Made by a program: the position numbers and the translations under genes. Shown here piece by piece: positions 26,172 through 35,085 of a DNA stretch of 64,000 bases. Source of the stretch: Atopobium massiliense (lineage in GTDB: Bacteria; Actinomycetota; Coriobacteriia; Coriobacteriales; Atopobiaceae); assembly GCA_900343135.1 (NCBI GenBank), contig OPYK01000001.1:186001-250000 (forward strand), written 5' to 3'. The notes under the pieces are model-generated. The model did not search any database, was not told where the DNA came from, and saw only the letters and a list, made by a program, of their open reading frames with translations. The first letter of the stretch is position 1. Each line of letters opens with the position of its first letter.

Positions 26172-27536
26172 ATGAGCATTCAGGATATCCTACACGAAAC
26201 ATGGCGCTCCCTTACAAACAACAAAGGACGCTCAGCACTTACTATTTTGGGCATTGTTATTGGTATTGCCGCTGTTATATCTATGACGTCGCTCGTTGGT
26301 GGTATTCAGCTGTCGCTATCGTCAACGTTTGGCCTAAACCAAAGCAAACTCATTTACACCAACTTGCTTGGCAAATATACGCTGTCGAAAAGTGATGTTG
26401 AAGAGCTTAAAGCAGCAATTCCCGAGTATACAACATACCTTGCAGTCGAAACATATCACGACTCTCCCGCCGAATCGAGAGAGCAGGGATTTACAAACAA
26501 TATATCCGGTGTTGAACAGGGCTATTTTGGCATACTTGACATGCAAATTGTTGCCGGAAGAGATTTTACTTCGTATGAGTATAAATCGGGACAAGATGTT
26601 GCTATTCTTGAAGCACAGAGTGTGCAGCAGGCGTTTACGCTCGACAAATATGGAAACGCTACCAGCTTACTTTCCAAAAAAAAGACAACACAACAAACCG
26701 ATGAAGAGCGAGAGGATGCGGAGCAACGCTTCCAACAAAGGCTTTCTGAAGATGAGAAACGAAAGCTGTATGCTGCTGTTATTGGCAAAACTATCGATAT
26801 TAAAGGGCGCGAATACACCATTGTAGGTGTAGCGGCAAATCCGCAGTCGAACATGAATGAAGGACCGCTTTCACACATGCTCAATACAACTATTCCGCTT
26901 AAAAGCCTAGAAATTAATGTAACTGGTATAAAATCCTACACCAGGTTTGTAGGTGCCGTAAGCTCGCCTTCGCAAGCGGCTGATGTTACCAAAAAAACTG
27001 AAAAGTGGCTTGGGCGCCATTTTGGCATTGAAAAACAGCGCAAAGAACAAGGTCCAGACGGAGGTGGTGGACCTGCATTTTCGGTGATGTCGATGGAAGC
27101 ATTTGCCCAGAGTTTTAACGTGTTTATGGCAGGATTCCAAATGATTGTTGGTTCAATTGCAGGCATTTCGCTACTGGTGGGCGGCATTGGCATTATGAAT
27201 ATGATGCTCACCAACGTAACTGAGCGCATACGTGAGATTGGCTTGCGTAAAGCTCTTGGTGCAAAACGGCGTGATATTACGCGTCAGTTTTTGCTCGAAT
27301 CGATTGCACTTTGTATAACTGGTGGCATAATAGGTATGGCACTTGGCTTGCTTAGTGCCATGGGATTATCAAACGCAGTAAGCATGTATATGAAAATGCA
27401 TGTAGAGCCTGCTTTTTCGTGGAACACGGTAGCACTTGCTGTATCGATTAGCGTATGTATCGGTATGCTGTTTGGTTACTATCCCGCACGCAGAGCGGCG
27501 CGCCTTGATCCCATAGAATCGCTGCGTTATCAATAG
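26172..27536 (+). CDS. MacB-like ABC exporter permease (FtsX family)
   Basis: A 454-residue permease with the MacB topology: span 1 near residues 20-42 (LTILGIVIGIAAVISMTSLVGG), a large extracellular domain (~45-310), then three spans, ending in the family signature YPARRAARLDPIESLRYQ. The outer domain carries a charged insertion around residues 165-200 (QQTDEEREDAEQRFQQRL). Relatives expel antimicrobial peptides, siderophores or lipoproteins; YknXYZ protects Bacillus against a killing factor. ATG 26172 has AGGTGG five bases upstream, eight bases after the ATPase gene, so the three genes form one operon. Confidence 0.9.
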   Translation: MSIQDILHETWRSLTNNKGRSALTILGIVIGIAAVISMTSLVGGIQLSLSSTFGLNQSKLIYTNLLGKYTLSKSDVEELKAAIPEYTTYLAVETYHDSPAESREQGFTNNISGVEQGYFGILDMQIVAGRDFTSYEYKSGQDVAILEAQSVQQAFTLDKYGNATSLLSKKKTTQQTDEEREDAEQRFQQRLSEDEKRKLYAAVIGKTIDIKGREYTIVGVAANPQSNMNEGPLSHMLNTTIPLKSLEINVTGIKSYTRFVGAVSSPSQAADVTKKTEKWLGRHFGIEKQRKEQGPDGGGGPAFSVMSMEAFAQSFNVFMAGFQMIVGSIAGISLLVGGIGIMNMMLTNVTERIREIGLRKALGAKRRDITRQFLLESIALCITGGIIGMALGLLSAMGLSNAVSMYMKMHVEPAFSWNTVALAVSISVCIGMLFGYYPARRAARLDPIESLRYQ

Positions 27537-27583
27537 CACGCAGCGCAGCTTTACAACGCTTTTGATGGCAATAAGGAGCTCTT

Positions 27584-28321
27584 ACGAATACACTCACTGC
27601 GCACGCGCAAACCAACGCGTGTACCACCACGCATACGAGTACACACACAGAATCCTCTGCAAAGCCCGCCCGTGCGCTTATATTTGATATGGATGGCACC
27701 ATCCTCAACACACTTGCCGATCTTGCTCATGCAACGCAGTTTACGCTTGCAAAACACCAACTTACCGATACCACGCTTGCAGAAGTACGCTGCGATGTTG
27801 GTAATGGCGCGCGTGTATTATTTGAGCGCCTCTGCAAAACGCGTGGTTGTTTTTCAGATGAGTTGGTAGATACCCTACTACACGATTTTCGCATATATTA
27901 CGAAGCACATCATAACGACAACACCAAGCCCTACGAAGGCGTGCCCGATATGCTTGCACAATGCAAAAAAGATGGATGGAAGCTAGCCGTTCTTTCAAAC
28001 AAGCCGCACGATGACGTATGTGCTTTGGCAGATGTTCATTTTTCGGGCTTATTTACTGTGGCTGAAGGCGCAAGCGATGCATTTTTGCTGAAACCGCACC
28101 CCGAACACGTAGAGCACATCATGCACATACTGCACGCAACGCCGCAAACATGCGTGTACATTGGCGACTCTGAAGTGGACGTACAAACAGCTCACAATGC
28201 GCAGGTACATGGCGTATTTGTTGATTGGGGATATCGTTCGCGCGAGGAGCTTAAGCGCGCGGGCGCAACCAAAATTGCCTCAACCCCTGATGAGCTCTAT
28301 CAATTCATCACACACATATAA
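27584..28321 (+). CDS. HAD-family phosphatase, phosphoglycolate phosphatase-like, with apparent ACG start
   Basis: A HAD-superfamily hydrolase of the Gph/PGP type: motif I ALIFDMDGTILNTL, motif II in LAVLSNKPHDDV, the Lys of motif III in FLLKPHPEHV, and motif IV YIGDSEVDVQTAHNAQ. The first Asp of DMDGT is the nucleophile, so an ATG at 27689 (the Met of that motif) would remove it and cannot be the start. No ATG, GTG or TTG occurs in frame between the stop at 27572 and there. AAGGAG at 27573-27578 is spaced five bases from an ACG at 27584, giving a 245-residue protein with a Thr/His-rich leader of ~33 residues. Either ACG is used, or an ATG was lost by a T-to-C change. It follows the exporter operon by 47 bp. 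Confidence 0.75.
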   Translation, partial: TNTLTAHAQTNACTTTHTSTHTESSAKPARALIFDMDGTILNTLADLAHATQFTLAKHQLTDTTLAEVRCDVGNGARVLFERLCKTRGCFSDELVDTLLHDFRIYYEAHHNDNTKPYEGVPDMLAQCKKDGWKLAVLSNKPHDDVCALADVHFSGLFTVAEGASDAFLLKPHPEHVEHIMHILHATPQTCVYIGDSEVDVQTAHNAQVHGVFVDWGYRSREELKRAGATKIASTPDELYQFITHI

Positions 28322-28431
28322 CGCCTACCCGCCCAAACCTACCGCCTGCCCTAATTATTGTTTGTGAGAGCGCCTAATAGCTCATCTTGATATACCATAG
28401 AGGTACTATCAATCTCGAGAAAGGATGCACG

Positions 28432-28740
28432 ATGGGTAAAATAGCATCTGAGGTGCTCGATATCAATTATGACGAGCTTGCCGAGTATTTACATGCAAAC
28501 CATTCGGTATACATGAAGGTAGGCTCCACCGTCTATTATTTAACCGATGTAAATTACGAGGCATGGCGCGCACAAGACACTAATCTGCGTAACGCAAAAA
28601 ATCACTTTGTAGATTGTTCAGAATTAGTTGCAACTGTTGACGAATTTTTAGCGTTGCCCTTTATTAATGGCAAAACAATTAAAGAGCAGTTTTATAACGC
28701 ACAATTTTATGCATCAATTAAAGGCGAAAAGAGTAAATAA
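28432..28740 (+). CDS. small hypothetical protein
   Basis: A 102-residue soluble protein I do not recognise. It is rich in Tyr, Asn, Glu and Ala, without signal peptide or membrane span. It opens MGKIASEVLDINYDELAEYL, carries VGSTVYYLTDVNYEAWR in its first half, and has a basic tail. The single Cys (DCSELV) suggests no metal site. ATG 28432 has AGAAAGGATG nine bases upstream, clearly better than codons further up. Codon use resembles its neighbours. It stands alone between the HAD gene and the convergent hisS, and is followed by a structured 3' element and a terminator. Confidence 0.7.
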   Translation: MGKIASEVLDINYDELAEYLHANHSVYMKVGSTVYYLTDVNYEAWRAQDTNLRNAKNHFVDCSELVATVDEFLALPFINGKTIKEQFYNAQFYASIKGEKSK

Positions 28741-28757
28741 CACTGGACGTACGTGAT

Positions 28758-28809
28758 GCATGTAGTGCAAGCTGCAAACATGCAGCCGTTGCCTTTATGC
28801 ACTGCATGC
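28758..28809 (+). ncRNA. structured RNA element in the 3' untranslated region
   Basis: GCATGTAGTGCA (28758-28769) pairs with TGCACTGCATGC (28798-28809) in a 12-bp helix with one U-G wobble that works only on the plus strand. Inside it GCTGC (28771-28775) pairs with GCAGC (28782-28786). It begins 17 bases after the small hypothetical gene and precedes its terminator. It may be a stable mRNA end or a processed small RNA. Confidence 0.4.
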
Positions 28810-28841
28810 GCTAAACGCCAGCTCACATTAAGCAAACGTAA

Positions 28842-28869
28842 AAGACCACCGCATTTATACGGTGGTCTT
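28842..28869. terminator. shared terminator between the hypothetical gene and hisS
   Basis: A perfect 10-bp stem (AAGACCACCG with CGGTGGTCTT, 8-base loop). The minus strand continues TTACG, so the tract reads CTTTTACG; the plus strand continues CGTGTTTC. It lies 81 bases beyond the hisS stop and probably serves both genes. Confidence 0.75.
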
Positions 28870-28950
28870 CGTGTTTCTACTGTATAGACGTGCTATAGCT
28901 AATTGCGAAAGCTCCCCTGCTGAAGGGCAGATAGCACAGGGCGCAAGATA

Positions 28951-30261
28951 TTACATACGCGCTTTAAGCTTAGCTGCTAACTCGTCTAAAGCTACAAGCT
29001 CTTGCTCGTGGGTTTGCATGTCGCGAAGCGTTACTTCGTTTGCTGCAACCTCGGCTTCGCCAATAACAACACAATAGCGTGCATTATATTTGTCAGCCTG
29101 CTTAAATTGTGCCTTCAAGCTGCGCATTTGATAGGATGATTCACAGCGAATGTGCGCATCACGAAGCATATTAGACACGCTAAACGCATACATGCGCTCT
29201 TTTTGCGACGTATAAGCAACATACACAAATGGGAATGATGGCGCAGGAGGCTCAACATTAAGCGCAGCAAGTGCAAGGGCAACACGCTCAAACCCAAGAG
29301 CCCAACCAAGGCCGCAGCACGGATGGCCGCCTTCAAGCTCAACCAAATTATCATAGCGACCGCCGCCACCAATAGCGCCAACACCAGCATCAGGGCATTC
29401 AACTTCGAAGACGGTGCGTGTGTAGTAATCAAGTCCGCGCACGAGCGTGGGGTCTTCGATATACGAAAGATGCAGCTGGTCTAAGAAGCGCTTTGTTTGC
29501 GCATAATGCTCAGCACAGGCGTCGCATAAATGATCGCGATACAAGGGCGCATCCTGCATAATTGCCTGGCAGGTTTCATTTTTGCAGTCGAACACACGCA
29601 GCGGATTAATTTCTGCACGCTCAAGGCAATCTTCGCACATACTGTCTGCATGTTTTTTGATATACGCTTGGACAAGCGCACGATATGCAGGACGGCACTC
29701 CGTATCGCCCATCGAATTAATACGAAGCTGCAATTTATCGAGAGGAATACCCATTGTGGTGTAAAACTTCATGAGCATCATAATGCACTCAGCATCGGCC
29801 GCAGGATCGGGCGCGGCAAGCCATTCAACACCAATTTGATGGAACTGACGAAGTCTTCCTTTTTGCGGGCGCTCACCACGAAACATAGCCTCGGCATACC
29901 ACAGGCGCGTATCGTTTGCACCGCCTTGAATAAAGTTGTGTTCAACACAGGCGCGCACCACACCAGCAGTGCCTTCAGGACGCAGTGCCATACGTTGTTT
30001 TGCTTTTAAGTGGTCTTCTGAACCATGCTGCATAACGCCGTCGAGCAGAGCAGCTGAATACACACGAAACATCTCTTTGCGCACAACATCGCTCGACTCA
30101 CCAATACCATGCACAAATGTTGCCACTTGCTCAAGTGCTGGCGTTTCTATCATTTCAAACCCAAAGGTATCAAAAATTGAACGTGCTACTGCTACCGCAT
30201 GCTGCCATAGGCGCATTTGGTCACCGTATAAGTCTTCGCATCCCTGAATTTTTTGAGCCAT
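28951..30261 (-). CDS. hisS: histidyl-tRNA synthetase
   Basis: A 436-residue class II enzyme that charges tRNA-His. It begins with the typical KIQGCEDLYGDQMRLWQ. Motif 2 is MFRGERPQKGRLRQFHQIGVE, the HisRS histidine-A loop is LVRGLDYYTRTVFEVE, and motif 3 is CCGLGWALGFERVALAL. The C-terminal ~100 residues form the anticodon-binding domain. A Cys-rich patch in the insertion (CEDCLERAEINPLRVFDCKN, then CDAC) gives four cysteines that could bind zinc, as in many bacterial HisRS. ATG 30261. The gene is 60 bp downstream of ilvE. Confidence 0.96.
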   Translation of the reverse strand: MAQKIQGCEDLYGDQMRLWQHAVAVARSIFDTFGFEMIETPALEQVATFVHGIGESSDVVRKEMFRVYSAALLDGVMQHGSEDHLKAKQRMALRPEGTAGVVRACVEHNFIQGGANDTRLWYAEAMFRGERPQKGRLRQFHQIGVEWLAAPDPAADAECIMMLMKFYTTMGIPLDKLQLRINSMGDTECRPAYRALVQAYIKKHADSMCEDCLERAEINPLRVFDCKNETCQAIMQDAPLYRDHLCDACAEHYAQTKRFLDQLHLSYIEDPTLVRGLDYYTRTVFEVECPDAGVGAIGGGGRYDNLVELEGGHPCCGLGWALGFERVALALAALNVEPPAPSFPFVYVAYTSQKERMYAFSVSNMLRDAHIRCESSYQMRSLKAQFKQADKYNARYCVVIGEAEVAANEVTLRDMQTHEQELVALDELAAKLKARM

Positions 30262-30321
30262 AGTTCTTGTCCATTCTCACGTAAGACTAACCACCACAAA
30301 CGATACGCGTGGTCGTTTTAA

Positions 30322-31386
30322 TTAGTCGTCAAAACTAATTTCGTGCAGCCAACCAAACACGTCTTGTGCATCACCTTGCTGAATATCAACAAGCATTTGT
30401 CGAAGCGCAGAAAGCTTGGGGCCAGGCTGCGTAAGACCAGCACCAAATTGAATGTGATCTGAGCCGTCTACCACTTCGCCAACAGGTGAAATAACAGCAG
30501 CAGTACCGCACATACCGCATTCAGTAAACGCACCGTTGCGTACTTCTTCGAAGGAAACGCGACGCTGAACAACATTCATCGAAAGACAGGTGCGCGCAAT
30601 TTCAACAAGCGAACGACGGGTAATAGAAGGCAAAATAGAATCGGTCGCTGATACGGGCACAACCAGTGTGCCATCGGTATCGATAAACAGGAAGTTTGCA
30701 CCGCCCGACTCTTCAACATATTTGTGCGTTTCTGGGTCGAGATACATGTTGTCGGCAAACCCCTCGCTGTGTGCAAGCTGCGATGGATACATGCTCATTG
30801 CATAGTTAAGGCCAGCTTTAATGTTACCGGTACCGTGTGGAGCTGCGCGATCGTAATCGGGAATACGCACAGCTACCGGCTTTAAACCACCTTTGTAGTA
30901 AGGGCCAACAGGCGTTACCAAAATACGAAATTCGTACTCATCGGCAGGTTTAACACCAATAACATTGGATGTTGCCACCATAAATGGGCGAATATAGAGC
31001 GTAGCACCGCTACCATAAGGAGGTATCCAGCGCGCATTAGCACGAACAACCTGTTCTACTCCTTGCACAAAGGCATCAACCGGGTAGCTTGGCATGCACA
31101 AGCGCTTTGCAGATGTGCTCATACGCTCAGCATTTTGATCGGGTCGAAAACATACAATCTTGTTGTCTTTGGTGGTATATGCTTTTAGACCTTCAAACAC
31201 TTCTTGGCAATAGTGGAAAATGCCTGCGCATTCGGAAAGTGTAAGCGTGTGGTCTGAGGTAAGCTCGCCCGGCTCCCATGCGCCATTGCGGAAGCGTGCA
31301 ACATAGCTTGCGTCACAAGGTTGATAGGCAAATTGCAACGATGACCACGCAACCGGTGCTGTGTGAAGATCTGATTTTGTATACAT
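30322..31386 (-). CDS. ilvE: branched-chain amino acid aminotransferase
   Basis: A 354-residue class IV PLP enzyme that interconverts Val, Leu and Ile with their 2-oxo acids using glutamate/2-oxoglutarate. The Schiff-base lysine lies in GTGNIKAGLNYA; the surrounding EVFEGLKAYT and LYIRPFMVATSNVIGVKP are family hallmarks, and ECGMCGTAAVISPVGEV contributes the cofactor pocket with a CxxC. Length fits the long (type II) IlvE form. I choose the second of two close ATG codons (31386), since AAAGG lies six bases before it but abuts the first (31392). It is divergent from the deacetylase gene; the shared region holds a long inverted repeat. Confidence 0.95.
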   Translation of the reverse strand: MYTKSDLHTAPVAWSSLQFAYQPCDASYVARFRNGAWEPGELTSDHTLTLSECAGIFHYCQEVFEGLKAYTTKDNKIVCFRPDQNAERMSTSAKRLCMPSYPVDAFVQGVEQVVRANARWIPPYGSGATLYIRPFMVATSNVIGVKPADEYEFRILVTPVGPYYKGGLKPVAVRIPDYDRAAPHGTGNIKAGLNYAMSMYPSQLAHSEGFADNMYLDPETHKYVEESGGANFLFIDTDGTLVVPVSATDSILPSITRRSLVEIARTCLSMNVVQRRVSFEEVRNGAFTECGMCGTAAVISPVGEVVDGSDHIQFGAGLTQPGPKLSALRQMLVDIQQGDAQDVFGWLHEISFDD

Positions 31387-31474
31387 ACTCATCCTTTCGT
31401 TAGATATCCTATAACTATAGCGTTATTTTGAAATTGAACTATGTAAAATATAAAAGATTACGTACATCGTAACG

Positions 31475-31518
31475 ATTCGTTTTCTTATCCGCTCATAAGG
31501 CTGGAGCTGAAAACGAAT
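31475..31518. promoter_or_regulatory. nested inverted repeat between ilvE and the deacetylase gene
   Basis: ATTCGTTTTC (31475-31484) and GAAAACGAAT (31509-31518) are a perfect 10-bp inverted repeat. Within it CTTAT (31484-31488) can pair with ATAAG (31495-31499), and GCT with AGC near 31500-31507. It could form a three-way junction in either leader RNA, or be a repressor site in the 245-bp divergent region. Confidence 0.4.
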
Positions 31519-31631
31519 TATGACGATTTGTGTGTATTTGTTTGCAATTATATGTATATGAGTCATCACCCATATATGCGCTACAATTGAGCGGAGCAAT
31601 AAACTCATGAAGGACTATACAGGTGATATAT

Positions 31632-33200
31632 ATGAATAACAACCAGGGTTTATTTCACCACAACAATCAGCATAAACCACATCCACGCCATGCCGCACAA
31701 CAAACGAGCGTAACACCAAATCAGGACGCTCGTGCACAACAAGGCACGTACCAGCCGCAAGGTTACGAGCAGCAAGGCGCATACCAGCAACAAAGCTATG
31801 CACAACAAGGTGCAGTACAATCGGGCTCTTATACCCAAGGGTACTCGCAGCAAACCACCTATGGCAAACTAACCAACGACGTACATGCGCCGGTGCCCGT
31901 TATGAACGCGCACACGCGCTCGCAAGCTGAAGCCGATCACGGTGCACTTGCCGACCTTATTGTGCCAGAAGCACGTCGTGCAAAAGCAGGATACAGACGT
32001 ATTCCCGTTACACGCAGACGCGCTATTGCAGGTATTGTTGCTGCAGCTGCTGTTGCAGGCGGCTGGTTTATGTGGTCTACACGCAAAGTTACCATTCATG
32101 TAAACGATGCTCCTCTCGCCTGCCCTGCAGGTGCTCACTTATCGGATATTGTGTCGCTCGCTCAGCTTTCGCTTAATCCGGGCAACTTTGTTGCAGTTGA
32201 CGGCAGCACGCTTGAAGAAGGCAAAGGTGAGCCCTTTAGCGTGCACATTGAGGATAAGGATTTGTCAGCAGACGAAATAAAACAATACACCGTGCAGGGT
32301 GGCGAATATATTACGTTTGCCGATGGCGCCGACCGCATGGAAGACTACGACGTAGAAATAGAGGAAACGCAGCCAAAGCTGGCATCAACGGGCGAAGCCT
32401 ATGGTGCAGTGCTCTATGTTGCCCAATGGGGTAAAGTTGGCAAAACCGAAATCCGTCACGGTAAAATATCAGGTAAAACTGCCAAAGGCGATGTCATTCA
32501 AGAGGTGCAGCATTGTCTTATTCGCAAACATAACGTAAAGCCCGATAACGATGAAAAGCTTGTTGCTGTAACGTTTGACGATGGTCCGAGTAACTTTACC
32601 GAGAAGTACCTAGACATTCTAAAACAGTATGGTGCAACAACTACGTTCTTTAACATTGGACAAAATGTTGATGCGCTGCGCGATTTGCCACCAAAAGTGC
32701 TTGAAGCAGGTCATCATGTGGCTGGTCACAGCTACACACACCCGCAGCTCTCAAAACTAAAACCAGACGCCCTCTTAAGCCAGCTTACTAAAACGAAAGA
32801 TTCGATTGAAAGTGCAACAGGCGTTAAAACAACCATGATGCGCCCGCCCTATGGCGACTTTACTATGAAAACGTGGCTTAACACAAAGGGCACCATCTCA
32901 AGCGAAATTTTGTGGAATCAAGATACGCTCGACTGGAAACAACCGGGTGTCGATAAGATTATTTCGGGTGCGCTCAGGCAAATTGTACCAGGCAGCATTG
33001 TTCTTATGCATGATGGTGGCGGCAATCGCTCACAAGATGTGCAAGCGATTCCAAAAATCTTTGATGAGCTGGTAAAACGTGGCTATAAGCTGGTGTCTAT
33101 CCAAGAGCTTCTTGCAAGCGACTCATCAATTCCAAAAGACATTGCCGATGGTACGGCAACCATGCCCGACGACTGCGTATGGCCAACTGAGCTTGCGTAA
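31632..33200 (+). CDS. membrane-anchored polysaccharide deacetylase (peptidoglycan deacetylase type)
   Basis: A 522-residue protein with a ~110-residue Gln/Tyr/His-rich cytoplasmic tail bearing loose QQGAYQQQSY-type repeats, one membrane span (~residues 133-150, AIAGIVAAAAVAGGWFMW), an outer linker domain (~155-300) and a C-terminal NodB deacetylase. NodB motifs: TFDDGPSNF (catalytic and metal Asp), HSYTHPQL (metal His pair), RPPYGDF, DTLDW and LMHDGGGNR. Such enzymes remove acetyl groups from cell-wall N-acetylglucosamine or N-acetylmuramic acid, giving lysozyme resistance; the substrate here is inferred. ATG 31632 is preferred over GTG 31623 since AGGTG lies seven bases before it. Followed by its own terminator. 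Confidence 0.88.
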   Translation: MNNNQGLFHHNNQHKPHPRHAAQQTSVTPNQDARAQQGTYQPQGYEQQGAYQQQSYAQQGAVQSGSYTQGYSQQTTYGKLTNDVHAPVPVMNAHTRSQAEADHGALADLIVPEARRAKAGYRRIPVTRRRAIAGIVAAAAVAGGWFMWSTRKVTIHVNDAPLACPAGAHLSDIVSLAQLSLNPGNFVAVDGSTLEEGKGEPFSVHIEDKDLSADEIKQYTVQGGEYITFADGADRMEDYDVEIEETQPKLASTGEAYGAVLYVAQWGKVGKTEIRHGKISGKTAKGDVIQEVQHCLIRKHNVKPDNDEKLVAVTFDDGPSNFTEKYLDILKQYGATTTFFNIGQNVDALRDLPPKVLEAGHHVAGHSYTHPQLSKLKPDALLSQLTKTKDSIESATGVKTTMMRPPYGDFTMKTWLNTKGTISSEILWNQDTLDWKQPGVDKIISGALRQIVPGSIVLMHDGGGNRSQDVQAIPKIFDELVKRGYKLVSIQELLASDSSIPKDIADGTATMPDDCVWPTELA

Positions 33201-33257
33201 GGATACGCATATTCCGCCCATTGTGGGTGTGATGCGTTCATGCAAGTAATGCAAACA

Positions 33258-33292
33258 AACGCTCCAGATGCATAAGCATGTGGAGCGTTTTT
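33258..33292 (+). terminator. terminator of the deacetylase gene
   Basis: AACGCTCCA-g-ATGC pairs with GCAT-g-TGGAGCGTT around ATAA and is followed by further T. It lies 57 bases after the stop. Confidence 0.9.
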
Positions 33293-33395
33293 CATACATA
33301 AACATTTTAACGCCAAGCATCCGCCTGGTGCAGTAAATCCGCCGTGCGGCGCTTGCGGCGCTTGTGGCGCCTGTAATACAAACGGGAATACGGTA
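33293..33395 (-). other. short repeat-bearing stretch, possible coding remnant
   Basis: Three near-copies of CGGCGCTTG lie at about 33350-33378. Read on the minus strand from a GTG at 33403 they encode LQAPQAPQAPHGGFTAPGG, which resembles a Gln/Ala/Pro linker, before the reading runs on through the deacetylase terminator. No ribosome binding site or family match supports a gene. It may be a decayed tail of an earlier gene. Confidence 0.25.
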
Positions 33396-34019
33396 TTACG
33401 CACTCTTCATAACAACGGAGCGTACAACACCTGCCGCTTTATCGCAGGCATTAAGCGTATTTTCCATGCGGTCGAACAAACGAAGCCAGCTTACCACGTG
33501 ACCACGGCGCGCTTCTTTTAGCTCGTCGTCGTGAAATAGGCGGTACAGTGCACTTTCATATACGGTGTCGCCCTCGTCTTCGATGTGACCAACTTCAATA
33601 GAGTGCGTAAGCGCAGCTTTGTCCTTTTTATACGAAGGAAGTGCTTCTATCATCTTATCGAGCTCGCGCACGGCACACAGCGTTAAATCGGCAAGCTGAA
33701 TGGCCTCTGCGCGGGTACCTGAAGTGTTAAAAAGTTCAAGACGAATAGCTACGCTTTCCATAGAGTCGATAATGTCGTCGAGGCTAAGCGCCAAATGCGA
33801 AATGTCGTCGCGGTCAAATGGCGTAATAAACGATGAATACAGCTCATCCATAATACCTTTTACGTGCTCATCACAGTGAACTTCATGAACTTTCATGATG
33901 GGGATAAGGTTAATGGTGTTTGGATAATCGTGAACGAGCTTGGTGTAGTCTTCGGCCGACTTTACCAAATCGTGACCAAATTCCTTAAACTTCGTATAAA
34001 AAATGTCCTCTTTTTTCAT
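33396..34019 (-). CDS. DUF47/PhoU-like partner of the PiT phosphate transporter
   Basis: A 207-residue all-helical cytoplasmic protein of the DUF47 (PhoU_div, Pit accessory) family. Features include the acidic metal-binding segments VHEVHCDEHVKGIMDELYS and TPFDRDDISHLALSLDDIIDSME, and HIEDEGDTVYESALYRLF near the C-terminus. Members are almost always encoded with a PiT transporter and are thought to control it. Here it starts 17 bases after the pit stop, with ATG 34019 preceded by AAAGGAGAT, so the two form an operon (pit first). Confidence 0.9.
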   Translation of the reverse strand: MKKEDIFYTKFKEFGHDLVKSAEDYTKLVHDYPNTINLIPIMKVHEVHCDEHVKGIMDELYSSFITPFDRDDISHLALSLDDIIDSMESVAIRLELFNTSGTRAEAIQLADLTLCAVRELDKMIEALPSYKKDKAALTHSIEVGHIEDEGDTVYESALYRLFHDDELKEARRGHVVSWLRLFDRMENTLNACDKAAGVVRSVVMKSA

Positions 34020-34035
34020 GGGGTATCTCCTTTAA

Positions 34036-35085
34036 TTAAAAGATGTACAAGAAAATTTTCGTTAGAACAAAACCGATAATGCCACAGCCCGGAAACGTAA
34101 ATATCCAGGTGTACACCATTTCTTTTGCTACATTCCAGTTTACCGATCGCACGTCTTTTGCAGCGCCCGCACCCATAATAGCTGCGGTTTTTGCATGTGT
34201 GGTTGAAACAGGCAAGCCGGTAATAGTTGCAATAAAAAGCGATGCGGTAGCCGAAGCGCTTGCAGCAAAGCCCTGGTACTTTTCCATTTGTACCATTTCC
34301 ATGCCAACTTTTTTAATGATGCGCTTCCCACCAATTGCCGTACCAATAGCCATGGTAAGTGCGCAAAGCACTTCTATCCACAGAGGAAAGCCGTTAAGAT
34401 CCTGAACACGAATACCGGCAGAAAGTGCGACAGCAAGCATTGCCGTTGACATAAACTTTTGACCATCTTGCGCACCATGCATAAGCGCTACACCAGCAGC
34501 ACCAATAACCTGCAGCTTTCCAAACATATCATCGGTTTTTCTGCGCTCGGCATTACGACAGGTTGTACGAATAAATTTTGTAATAAGCCAGCCAGCAAAA
34601 TATCCGGCAACCGATGAAAAGATAAGGCCGTAAATAACTTTTACCCACTCATCAAAATTAACACCCGAAAAATTGCCTGATACGGCAAGCGCAGCGCCAG
34701 TAAGACCAGCAATAAGAGCATGCGACTCACTGGTTGGAATACCAAAAATCCAGGCACCAACACCCCACGACACAATGGCGATGGTAGCAGCCGCAAGTGA
34801 GACGAGAGCCGCGTGCGTGTCGCCACCAAAATTAACCATTGAACTCATGGTATCGGCAACTGCGTACGAAATAAAACTCATAGCAACAAGACCAATAAAG
34901 TTGCAAATAACACTCATGATAATGGCAGCATTAACACCAATGGAACGCGTGCCGATGGGCTCGGCAATAGCATTTGCAGCATCGGTTGCACCGTTTACAA
35001 AAATCGAACCAAGAACAAGAAATACTACAATTGCTAAAAAAGGATTTTGCTGCATTAATTGCAGAAACTGATTAAAGTCAACCAC
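34036..35085 (-). CDS. pit: inorganic phosphate transporter, PiT family
   Basis: A 349-residue integral membrane protein with about ten hydrophobic spans and the two PHO-4 signature repeats. The first is GATDAANAIAEPIGTRSIG near residue 32 (the usual GxND has Thr for Asn) and the second is THAKTAAIMGAGAAKD near the C-terminus. The SESHALIAGLTGAAL segment is also typical. It takes up phosphate, usually as a metal-phosphate complex with H+. ATG 35085 has AAAGGAT upstream. It is first in a two-gene operon with the DUF47 protein. Confidence 0.93.
   Translation of the reverse strand: MVDFNQFLQLMQQNPFLAIVVFLVLGSIFVNGATDAANAIAEPIGTRSIGVNAAIIMSVICNFIGLVAMSFISYAVADTMSSMVNFGGDTHAALVSLAAATIAIVSWGVGAWIFGIPTSESHALIAGLTGAALAVSGNFSGVNFDEWVKVIYGLIFSSVAGYFAGWLITKFIRTTCRNAERRKTDDMFGKLQVIGAAGVALMHGAQDGQKFMSTAMLAVALSAGIRVQDLNGFPLWIEVLCALTMAIGTAIGGKRIIKKVGMEMVQMEKYQGFAASASATASLFIATITGLPVSTTHAKTAAIMGAGAAKDVRSVNWNVAKEMVYTWIFTFPGCGIIGFVLTKIFLYIF

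Noticed and set aside
27689-28321. HAD phosphatase starting at ATG 27689
   Set aside because: This start falls inside motif I and removes the nucleophile Asp.
33083-33403. Possible gene with QAPQAPQAP repeat after the DUF47 gene
   Set aside because: It runs through the deacetylase terminator and into its coding end, and has no ribosome binding site. Kept only as a possible remnant.
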